From Euryarchaeota archaeon UBA229 (GTDB lineage Archaea; Thermoplasmatota; Poseidoniia; Poseidoniales; Poseidoniaceae): a stretch of 5,904 nucleotides of DNA. Shown piece after piece: positions 1 to 5,904 of the stretch. A model generated the notes under the pieces. It was not told the DNA's origin. It searched no databases and saw only the letters and a list, made by a program, of their open reading frames with translations. A program made the translations under genes and the position numbers. The stretch covers positions 1-5,904 of the forward strand of contig DAUW01000039.1 of assembly GCA_002505355.1 (NCBI GenBank), in the 5' to 3' direction. Each line of letters begins with the position of its first letter. The first letter of the stretch is position 1.

Positions 1-3000
1 GCCATAATATTCCCACTGATCCATACTCCATCCGGACGGTAATCCGCTTGGTGGTAGAGGTGGACCTCGATGCGCTGGGACCTGTGGAATATTTTGGGGT
101 GGGGCTGGTTGCATCATGGGTTGAGGTTGTTGTTGGTAACTTTGAGCATGGATTGGTGTTTGATGTGGTTGTGCATATTGAGGAGTCTGCAGTGGTTGTT
201 GGAAGATTTGTTGCGCACCTCCGTACATGGAATTAGCGACAACATCTCTAGCAGGTAAGGTTGTGTCGGCCCACTGGAATCCTTGATACTCATCAACATC
301 CCTTCGACGTAGCATAAACATGCCACCGAGCAACGCACCGATAATGATAATTGCCACAACTCCAAGAATAATTAGATTATTGTCTGAGCCAATATTTGTG
401 CTGTCAATACTGGTGCCCGAGGTTTGCTCTTGTGTACAATCAACTCTTGAATCCAAACACGCTAGTTCTAATTCAAATTGAGCGTCTATTAGTTCCAACT
501 CCAACTCGGCATTGTCACTATCTGGGTTGTCAGCAATCTGCTGGTTGAGATTGACAATCTTATTCTCTAAGAGTTCTACAAAAGTGACTAGCATTTCATC
601 ACTCAATTCTGATGCAGGCGGAATCTCCTGAGTTACAACCCACTTCGGTGCCATTTCTGGCGGGGTTTTGTAATTATTATTCAGACTGTCAACCCCACTC
701 ATTCTAACCTTGAAATAATCACCGTAGTTGTATGCGTCCCCTCTTGCTAGATTTTCTCCCGTAAGATCTCCAACCACTGGTATGTTCATCTGGGTCTCCC
801 AACCTGACGATGATTGAGCCATATCTAGTTCGTATACCCAGATACCATCACATATTCCATCGGCGCTACAGGTTTGCCAGGTTACCTCTATGGAAGTGAA
901 TAGCGGTGCGTCATCGCTCAAGTAAAAGTTGACGTAAGGCAACATTCCAACATACAAGTTGGTCGCTTCAACAACCATGATGCCAGTTTCATCTGGGCTC
1001 TTTGCGATGGTGAAAATATCAGAGTCGTACACATCTACTACGATGGTATATTCGTTTGTGGTGTACAAATCAACTACCTTTATCTCAACGTTCTTGTAGC
1101 CTATTTCATCAAATTTGAGTTTCAACATTCCTGTTTGACGGTTATACTGAGCTCCTCCTGCTTCGTCTGGAGAACTTACAATTACGGTCAACTCGCTGTT
1201 TTCATTATCGACATCACTCACTAGTGCATCTAAGTCTACCGACATTTCTGCGCCGGTTTTAATCCTCAGACCATCAAGTGAGGTCAAGTCAATAACTGGA
1301 GCATCGTTAACAGGGTTGATGTTGATGAGAATGGTCTGATCGGAACACTCCATGTCTGTGTCACAGGCTCTAATAGTCAACGTTGTTTGTCCTTGTGAAT
1401 CAGTTCCTATGGTTTCGAATCCAAGAACACCGTTTATTATTTGCGATGAAATTACGCCTGGATTTGTCTCGCTCACAATATCGAACGACAGCGCACTGGA
1501 GGAACTTGGTTGCCCATCGGGGGTTGTGTCACTAACGTAGGGTTGCAATCTTAGTGTTCCATCTGAGTCTGGTCCCTCCTCATCGATGGTCTGTGTCGGC
1601 AAGCCTAACCACCTTGGCTGTCCGTTTTCGATCACGTTAAACTTCAAAGTCCCATATGGCAAATTGCCTTGGTTGCCATAATCGCCGCCGTCATCAACCG
1701 TTACTAGGATACTCTTTTGCCCTAGAGGACAGCCTTGCAGTTCACTGAAAGCAAAGTTCACGGTAATTGTGCTCGACAGAGGGTTCCATGACACGAAGTA
1801 AGGGCTGTCAGAATCGACGATTAGGTCATAGAGCGGAGTTTCTGGGTCCGAGATGTGTGGTGTCATATCTATCTCTGATGGCACATCACATGTCACGGTA
1901 GGAACTGGTTCTGCTACAACCTGTGGTATTCCATTGGCAAGGCTGAATGCATTAGCGGTAACCCGCCAGGCACTGGCTTGCCCGCGTCCGTCAATTGTTT
2001 TGGAGCGTAAATCATAGGTCCCTGATGGCATTGTTAGTGATGGAGTCATGGTATATTCTCTACCCTCGTTGCTGGTACCCTCGTTGACGATAACATCGCC
2101 TCCGGAGTCAATGCTGCCATCCCACGCATTCATACCAGCTGGAGAGACCTCTAGCTCAAAGGACATGGTTTGAATAGTATCGACATAATCATCAGCTCCT
2201 CCTTTTGCCACCACTGTGAAAATTGAACCGCGCTCAATTACGTTATCGCCGCTGACAGTTGCTTGTTTTGCTACTGGTGGTCTGTCATGACTAAAATCCT
2301 CTACGGCAATGTTATTTCTAGAGCTACCGTCACCAACCAGTCCGCTTAGTCTGGCGCCAAAAGCAGTTGACCAAGCATTTGTCGGCAGATTTGTGGTATC
2401 CACCGAAGCGGAGTGAGACATACTTGCTTGAACCGGGAGGTTTGTTATTTGCTTGGTTGAGACTACTATCGGGTTGTTACCGTCCATGTAGACAATTTCC
2501 AAGTTACCTCCATCAGAGTAGTCTAGGCCTCCAACGTTAACGACGGAGGCAGAAACAGTGACTTGATCCCCGCGAATGTAACCCTCTGCAGATGAAGGGT
2601 TAACCATAGTCACGCCGGAAACAGCAAGGTCCATTTTTGGCCCCATGTGGGAATCGCCTGCTGCGAGCACGCTGCGATGTGCGGTATGGTCACCATCGAG
2701 TAACGCTGCTACCGTCAAGAAGTTGTCTGCAGCGCTGTGACCGCCACCTGCTCTAACAGTTGAGATAGGAACGGACCACGATTTTGTTACAGAGTTTCCT
2801 GCGGTGAGAGTCACTGACTCAAACGCATTTCCGTTGTTGTTTAGCAACCACTTTTTCCAAACGTGATGGGGATTTGGTCCACCACCATCGTAAGATTCAG
2901 GGGATGTTTCCTCGGTAACCGCTGCGTAAATTGTCACGGTTTTACTTCCCGAGCCAGAATATGCGGCAGTGATGTCAATATCCATCATGTTGCCATTTTC

Positions 3001-3492
3001 AGATTGGAACACTGTCACTGAGTAATCTGCCGCATTTGAGTCCATGTTGCCGCCTTGTTGATAGAAATTCGCCGTATTGGTATTGCTGGTGTAGTATGAA
3101 CTGCTGGAGGTTGCATCACCCCACACCATGGTGGGATAGTAACTCGGGTTGATGTGAGCCCTGCGATTGATTGGGCTATCACTCGGCCAGCCATTCGATG
3201 CCGATTCGTAAAACGAAATGTAGGTGTAATCTTCGGATTGACTACCGCCGCCGCCGTTGGTTACATACAAGTCATGCAGGGCATTGGATGCCCCGTGACA
3301 TGGCCCACACCAGTGCGCTCCGACGTATTCAGTAAATACTGTGTGCCCAGGCGACTGAGCGTTGCTTACGTTACTCTCGTCGTCTAGATATGATGTTGAT
3401 GAATTGCTGTTATCGGCAACTATAGTGAATGCAATACTCCCAAGAAATAGTGCGACAATCATCAGCGAAATTGACTTATTATACAACTTCAT
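1..3492 (-). CDS. Large secreted membrane-anchored protein with thioredoxin/Omp28-like N-terminus and Ig/cadherin-like repeats (3' end outside window)
   Basis: The frame is open from ATG at 3492 to the window edge (1164 codons, no stop). Order by residue: signal peptide (hydrophobic 8-26, likely cut after A26); thioredoxin/Omp28-like domain about 49-283; CARDB-like domain about 287-399; Ig/PKD-like module about 404-520; cadherin-like modules about 521-622, 623-727 and 728-820, the last opening with NDAPVI; an unassigned beta-rich module about 820-960 (with WQTC...GIC); acidic helical hairpin 962-1019; membrane segment 1040-1061 followed by RRR; Gln/Pro-rich tail about 1090-1153; then GLPSGWSMDQWEYYG at the edge. 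The bulk should be extracellular with the tail in the cytoplasm. There are ten cysteines, all in apparent pairs. The start is chosen because it begins a good signal peptide and sits about 25 bases after a TATA-like box. Domain boundaries are by eye. The redox role is inferred from the CxxC site; the substrate is unknown, and adhesion or sensing is equally possible. Confidence 0.9.
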   Translation of the reverse strand, partial: MKLYNKSISLMIVALFLGSIAFTIVADNSNSSTSYLDDESNVSNAQSPGHTVFTEYVGAHWCGPCHGASNALHDLYVTNGGGGSQSEDYTYISFYESASNGWPSDSPINRRAHINPSYYPTMVWGDATSSSSYYTSNTNTANFYQQGGNMDSNAADYSVTVFQSENGNMMDIDITAAYSGSGSKTVTIYAAVTEETSPESYDGGGPNPHHVWKKWLLNNNGNAFESVTLTAGNSVTKSWSVPISTVRAGGGHSAADNFLTVAALLDGDHTAHRSVLAAGDSHMGPKMDLAVSGVTMVNPSSAEGYIRGDQVTVSASVVNVGGLDYSDGGNLEIVYMDGNNPIVVSTKQITNLPVQASMSHSASVDTTNLPTNAWSTAFGARLSGLVGDGSSRNNIAVEDFSHDRPPVAKQATVSGDNVIERGSIFTVVAKGGADDYVDTIQTMSFELEVSPAGMNAWDGSIDSGGDVIVNEGTSNEGREYTMTPSLTMPSGTYDLRSKTIDGRGQASAWRVTANAFSLANGIPQVVAEPVPTVTCDVPSEIDMTPHISDPETPLYDLIVDSDSPYFVSWNPLSSTITVNFAFSELQGCPLGQKSILVTVDDGGDYGNQGNLPYGTLKFNVIENGQPRWLGLPTQTIDEEGPDSDGTLRLQPYVSDTTPDGQPSSSSALSFDIVSETNPGVISSQIINGVLGFETIGTDSQGQTTLTIRACDTDMECSDQTILININPVNDAPVIDLTSLDGLRIKTGAEMSVDLDALVSDVDNENSELTVIVSSPDEAGGAQYNRQTGMLKLKFDEIGYKNVEIKVVDLYTTNEYTIVVDVYDSDIFTIAKSPDETGIMVVEATNLYVGMLPYVNFYLSDDAPLFTSIEVTWQTCSADGICDGIWVYELDMAQSSSGWETQMNIPVVGDLTGENLARGDAYNYGDYFKVRMSGVDSLNNNYKTPPEMAPKWVVTQEIPPASELSDEMLVTFVELLENKIVNLNQQIADNPDSDNAELELELIDAQFELELACLDSRVDCTQEQTSGTSIDSTNIGSDNNLIILGVVAIIIIGALLGGMFMLRRRDVDEYQGFQWADTTLPARDVVANSMYGGAQQIFQQPLQTPQYAQPHQTPIHAQSYQQQPQPMMQPAPPQNIPQVPAHRGPPLPPSGLPSGWSMDQWEYYG
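310..606 (-). other. Juxtamembrane acidic helical hairpin and transmembrane anchor
   Basis: Residues about 962-1061 of the large surface protein. A first helix (about 962-988, including FVELLENKIVNLNQQIADN) is followed by a turn, PDSDN, and a second Glu/Leu-alternating helix (AELELELIDAQFELELAC). This is consistent with a short antiparallel coiled coil directly outside the membrane. Cysteines C1012 and C1019 close the hairpin. After a Ser/Thr/Asn linker comes an uninterrupted 22-residue hydrophobic segment (1040-1061; bases 310-375), then RRR (bases 301-309), which fixes the topology as outside-to-inside by the positive-inside rule. Helix assignment is by inspection of residue pattern only. 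Confidence 0.65.
2646..3348 (-). other. Thioredoxin-fold, Omp28-like domain of the large surface protein
   Basis: Residues about 49-283 of the preceding gene. The domain opens with a beta strand, VFTEYVGAHWCGPCHGAS, whose WCGPC (C62, C65; codons at 3307-3309 and 3298-3300) is the classical thioredoxin active site. Downstream, YYPTMVWGD supplies the expected cis-proline (P120, codon 3133-3135) followed by Thr. The strand-then-CxxC layout and the later HHVWKKWL segment (around 210-217), followed by beta strands, resemble Omp28-related proteins, which combine a thioredoxin fold with a following beta domain. Both key elements are intact, so the site could be catalytically competent outside the membrane. 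The Omp28 assignment is from remembered pattern, not a search. Confidence 0.75.
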
Positions 3493-3513
3493 GCCTGTTG
3501 CTAGGTTAAGGCA

Positions 3514-3520
3514 GTATATC
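3514..3520 (-). promoter_or_regulatory. TATA-like box for the large surface-protein gene
   Basis: Read on the minus strand, GATATAC lies with its centre about 25 bases before the ATG at 3492. There is no convincing Shine-Dalgarno match just before the ATG. This spacing is what an archaeal TATA box would have if transcription began at or next to the start codon, giving a leaderless mRNA. A second AT-rich stretch (about 3533-3548) is an alternative box with a longer leader. Confidence 0.4.
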
Positions 3521-3571
3521 AAACCCTCTATTATTGGTTTATTTTCAATGTTTTGTAATTCGATAAGTAGC

Positions 3572-3580
3572 AATTAAATC
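3572..3580 (+). promoter_or_regulatory. TATA-like box for trmI
   Basis: AATTAAATC lies with its centre about 27 bases before the ATG at 3603, the distance expected for an archaeal TATA box driving a leaderless transcript. No Shine-Dalgarno sequence precedes the ATG. The box sits in the 110-base region between two divergent genes, so both transcription units are probably controlled from here. Confidence 0.4.
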
Positions 3581-3602
3581 TAACCGACATTAGCGTTATC
3601 TA

Positions 3603-4388
3603 ATGAGTTCGACAGAATGGGTAGTCTTAGAAGATGAAGGGGGAAAAACCTACCTAGTTGAGCTGGTCAAAGATACCGTCAAAATTAAGGGACTTGGAGT
3701 GTTTAATCCACTGGCTGAACTCAGTGGAAAAGCCGTGGGTGAAAAAGTAACCATAGGCCAAAAAACTTTGACCAAATTGAGCCCTAGACTGCCAGAGATT
3801 TATCGAAGTATGAAGAGGAGGGCTCAAACAATATCATCAAAAGATGCTGGGTTACTCATTACGAGACTTGGGATAGGCCCCGGCGATGTTGTCTTAGAGG
3901 CTGGTTTAGGCAGTGGTGGATTATCCCTCCACTTGGCTAGAGTATTAGGCAATTCTGGAACACTGATAACCGTCGAGATGCGTGACGAGCATGCTGATGT
4001 AGGCCTCGCTAATTTGACAAGAGCACGAGACTGTCTGCTGGAATTTCCAACCCACCATCACATATCAGGCGACATTGCAGAGTTGAATGAGGATATCATT
4101 CAGTCATTCGGGCAATTAGACGCTGTTATTCTTGATTTACCTGATCACAAATCAGCAATTAATGCAGTTGCTAAATTGCTAACAGCGGGAGGTAGACTGG
4201 CGTGCTATTGCCCAGTTACGAGTCAAATTGAGAACTCCTGGGAAGCATGTGAAGATAACGAATTGGTTGTTGAGTGGGCTGGTGAGTTGATGGAAAGGCA
4301 ATGGGGTAGAGCTTCTAAGGGCGGAATTAGGCCAGTAAACGGTCCATTTGGACACACGGCATTTCTACTAATCGCTCACAAACGGTAA
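3603..4388 (+). CDS. trmI: tRNA (adenine-N1)-methyltransferase, TrmI family (m1A57/58)
   Basis: A complete 261-residue protein, within the usual length of archaeal TrmI. It transfers a methyl group from S-adenosylmethionine to N1 of adenine in the tRNA T-loop (position 58, and in some archaea also 57); the family works as a cytoplasmic tetramer. Residues 1 to about 70 form the small N-terminal beta domain. The segment KRRAQTISSKDAGLLI (71-86) matches motif X. Motif I is VLEAGLGSGGLSLHLA (97-112), the SAM-binding loop, with acidic E125 ending the next strand. D157 follows in SGDI, and the catalytic-type DLPD is at 178-181. The C-terminal PVNGPFGHTAFLLIA (244-258) is the family's closing HT-containing strand. 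The ATG at 3603 is the first in frame after the divergent promoter region. The Thermococcales-specific motif X histidine is replaced by Ser, so whether A57 is also modified cannot be told from sequence. The gene is convergent with, and directly abuts, the next gene. Confidence 0.93.
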   Translation: MSSTEWVVLEDEGGKTYLVELVKDTVKIKGLGVFNPLAELSGKAVGEKVTIGQKTLTKLSPRLPEIYRSMKRRAQTISSKDAGLLITRLGIGPGDVVLEAGLGSGGLSLHLARVLGNSGTLITVEMRDEHADVGLANLTRARDCLLEFPTHHHISGDIAELNEDIIQSFGQLDAVILDLPDHKSAINAVAKLLTAGGRLACYCPVTSQIENSWEACEDNELVVEWAGELMERQWGRASKGGIRPVNGPFGHTAFLLIAHKR

Positions 4389-5904
4389 TCAGAATTTTTG
4401 ATTTTCTACAACTCTTATTTTACTATCACATTGCGGGCAAGTAAACTTGAACGGGGGTGTACTACCCCTTGGTACACCGAGTTTGGCATCACAAAACGGA
4501 CAAATAACCTTGTTGTCGGGTGTCATCCTGCACTCATTTGACTTCAGCTTGTGCGCTTGTACGGTTTTTTCTTCTTTCTTCTTTGGCTTTTTATCGCGCT
4601 TTGCAGGTTCACTTGCTTCACCAGCCTCCTCGACTGTTGCGTCGACAGTGGCTACCTTTCTGCGCTTTCGAAGTACGTTCATCAGCAATAGTAGCAATAT
4701 TGCTAGAGCCCAACCGCCACCCATGATTGAGATCGTTTGTTGTTCATCAAATTGAACTCCGAACGGCAACTCGACTCCGTTTGGTGGCAACTCTGGACCA
4801 TCAACAGTTATGGCTAACTGGTTGATTGAGTCTTGATCGTAAGGGATACCACCAACTACAATGCTTGAAGAGATTTGTAGTATTGCGTCCTCAGATTCTG
4901 CAATCCGTGAGTTTATTTGGACTTTGAATTCTGCGCTTTGACCATTAGCGAGGCTAAATTGACGAGATTCTGTATCAGAACCCGCTGGAGTGATGATTAT
5001 GTCGAATAGTGCCTCATCAATGCCAAGTGTGAAAATGTTACCCGATATTGGCGCATTAGCCAAGTTTTTGACCGTAACTGTAGTTGACGAACCGCCGGAA
5101 GACGCCATTGAGAGACTTTCGTCAGCGAAGGAAATATCGGCAATTCTGTCATTTTCCCAATTCGGCTCCACGTTAAACGATTCTACCACTTCAACTACGA
5201 CATCGCTCCTCGCGCTGCTGGTGACTCTAAAAGTAAATGTTGAGGTGCCAGCATCCGCACCGACATCAACCAGACAACTCCATGCGTATGCCTGCGATGG
5301 TGTGGCTGGCGATAGTGTAAAAATTTCAGATAAATTACAATCTTCGCCGATGGTTGTCAGCGTAAATCGGTCAACTCCGCTTCCGGTATTTTTCACTGAC
5401 ACACTGCCGGTGATTGTTTCACCAGGTTTGGCGCTGTCATCGGCCGATAGAACTGTAATTTCGGCACTTGCTTGAATTGGGAAAATTTTGAATCCGATTA
5501 ATGAAGAAACCGTATCATCATTTGAAGATGTTACTACAATGTTGACATCACATCCCGTTGTCGGAGCACCAGCGGATTGTTCTCTAATCGTAATAGTAAC
5601 GGCTTGAGTGGATGATGGTTCAAGATTGACTGAAGTTGTTGACAGAACCGTATCAAACCAAATTTGGGCATTATTACTACCTTGTTGGAATTCAAGATTG
5701 ATAAAGAATGTATCTGATGCTGAGCCAAGGTTAGTTATTTCGAAAGTGTATGTGACTTCGGAAATTGGCCCGGCTGCGATGTTGTTGCTGATTGTATTGA
5801 CCGTAAGGCCAACGCTATCAGCAACCTGCATTTCGAGATTAAGCGAAACTGTGTACTCTACGGAGGAATATGCAACAATAATTGGGTAGGAGCCTGATTG
5901 GGAG
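4389..5904 (-). CDS. Large surface protein with NEW3/CARDB-like repeats, membrane anchor and cytoplasmic zinc ribbon (5' end outside window)
   Basis: The C-terminal 504 residues are visible. The frame stays open from base 5903 to the TGA at 4391-4389, so the ATG at 5831 is internal: the 24 codons before it continue the same beta-rich pattern (GSYPIIVAYSSVEYTVSLNL). Three beta-sandwich modules follow, each with a 'pGe...v.v.NtGs..d.f.l' signature: about 5800-5480 (TYTFEITNLGSASDTFFI), 5470-5160 (KPGETITGSVSVKNTGSG) and 5150-4800 (TTVTVKNLANAPISGN). These resemble the NEW3/CARDB groups of extracellular proteins. A Pro-rich spacer leads to a membrane segment (about 4671-4730, WALAILLLLLMNVL), then RKRRK, a Glu/Ala stretch, a Lys-rich linker (about 4560-4608), and a four-cysteine zinc ribbon at the C-terminus. 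The repeats should be outside and the ribbon inside the cell. The ligand and role are unknown; the full length and any signal peptide lie beyond the right edge. Confidence 0.88.
   Translation of the reverse strand, partial: SQSGSYPIIVAYSSVEYTVSLNLEMQVADSVGLTVNTISNNIAAGPISEVTYTFEITNLGSASDTFFINLEFQQGSNNAQIWFDTVLSTTSVNLEPSSTQAVTITIREQSAGAPTTGCDVNIVVTSSNDDTVSSLIGFKIFPIQASAEITVLSADDSAKPGETITGSVSVKNTGSGVDRFTLTTIGEDCNLSEIFTLSPATPSQAYAWSCLVDVGADAGTSTFTFRVTSSARSDVVVEVVESFNVEPNWENDRIADISFADESLSMASSGGSSTTVTVKNLANAPISGNIFTLGIDEALFDIIITPAGSDTESRQFSLANGQSAEFKVQINSRIAESEDAILQISSSIVVGGIPYDQDSINQLAITVDGPELPPNGVELPFGVQFDEQQTISIMGGGWALAILLLLLMNVLRKRRKVATVDATVEEAGEASEPAKRDKKPKKKEEKTVQAHKLKSNECRMTPDNKVICPFCDAKLGVPRGSTPPFKFTCPQCDSKIRVVENQKF
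4395..4421 (+). terminator. Candidate oligo-T terminator of trmI inside the convergent gene
   Basis: Starting seven bases after the trmI stop, the plus strand carries three T runs in 27 bases: T5 at 4395-4399, T4 at 4402-4405 and T4 at 4418-4421. Archaeal RNA polymerase can terminate at T-rich tracts without a hairpin. The tract lies within the last codons of the minus-strand gene, which could bias its C-terminal Lys/Asn/Glu-rich residues. No obvious stem-loop accompanies it, so the call rests on T-richness and position alone. Confidence 0.35.
4428..4502 (-). other. C-terminal zinc ribbon of the surface protein
   Basis: The motif is CPFC (cysteine codons at 4500-4502 and 4491-4493), then 17 residues including KLGVPRGSTPPFKFT, then CPQC (codons 4437-4439 and 4428-4430), followed by DSKIRV. 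Two CPxC knuckles with this spacing are the hallmark of a short zinc ribbon, similar to those that open or close many archaeal and MJ0042-type proteins. It follows the membrane segment and a basic linker, so it should lie in the cytoplasm, where it could bind a protein or nucleic acid partner. All four ligands are intact. Confidence 0.8.

Noticed and set aside
40..235. Repetitive TTG/GTTG-rich stretch as a possible simple repeat or array
   Set aside because: It is explained by the Gln/Pro codons (CAA, CCA) of the cytoplasmic tail on the minus strand; there is no regular repeat unit or spacer structure.
1352..1540. 62-codon plus-strand frame
   Set aside because: It is antisense to the cadherin-like repeats, whose minus-strand frame is intact and domain-bearing.
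3154..3577. Two overlapping plus-strand frames of 77 and 71 codons
   Set aside because: They are antisense to the thioredoxin-like domain and signal peptide of the minus gene, and the second runs into the divergent promoter region; no domain or start signal.
4447..4755. 102-codon plus-strand frame
   Set aside because: It is antisense to the anchor and zinc-ribbon coding region; its Ser/Phe-rich composition is the complement of the Lys-rich linker.
4990..5475. 161-codon plus-strand frame
   Set aside because: It lies wholly antisense to the repeat region of the minus-strand surface protein, and its translation shows no recognisable domain; a shadow frame.
5608..5831. ATG at 5831 as the start of the zinc-ribbon surface protein
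   Set aside because: The frame is open to the window edge, and the 24 codons before it continue a beta-strand pattern; there is no signal peptide or promoter at this ATG.

Overview
The window looks like chromosomal DNA from an archaeon, most likely a planktonic marine euryarchaeon of the Poseidoniia (Marine Group II) type. The taxonomic call is an inference from four things: an archaeal-style TrmI tRNA methyltransferase, genes without Shine-Dalgarno sites but with TATA-like boxes about 25 bases before the ATG, very large single-pass surface proteins built from Ig-like modules, and a GLPSGWSMDQWEYYG motif near the end of one protein that I recall from such genomes.

Layout. Positions 3492 to 1 (minus strand) hold one uninterrupted reading frame of 1164 visible codons, running off the left edge. 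It encodes a secreted, membrane-anchored protein: signal peptide, Omp28/thioredoxin-like domain with a WCGPC site, a CARDB-like domain, several cadherin/Ig-like modules, an acidic helical hairpin, one membrane segment and a Gln/Pro-rich cytoplasmic tail. A 110-base divergent intergenic region (3493-3602) carries a plausible promoter for each direction. Positions 3603-4388 (plus) encode a complete TrmI-family tRNA (adenine-N1) methyltransferase. Its stop codon directly abuts the stop codon of a third gene (4389 to beyond 5904, minus), which encodes the C-terminal 504 residues of another large surface protein: tandem NEW3/CARDB-like beta-sandwich repeats, one membrane segment, a Lys-rich linker and a cytoplasmic four-cysteine zinc ribbon.

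How the genes relate. The tRNA methyltransferase is a housekeeping enzyme with no evident functional link to its neighbours. The two flanking proteins share a design: a long beta-rich exterior, a single C-terminal membrane anchor with basic stop-transfer residues, and a distinctive cytoplasmic tail (Gln/Pro plus a Trp motif in one, a zinc ribbon in the other). That suggests surface proteins wired to something inside the cell. No RNA genes, mobile elements, CRISPR arrays or long nucleotide repeats were seen.
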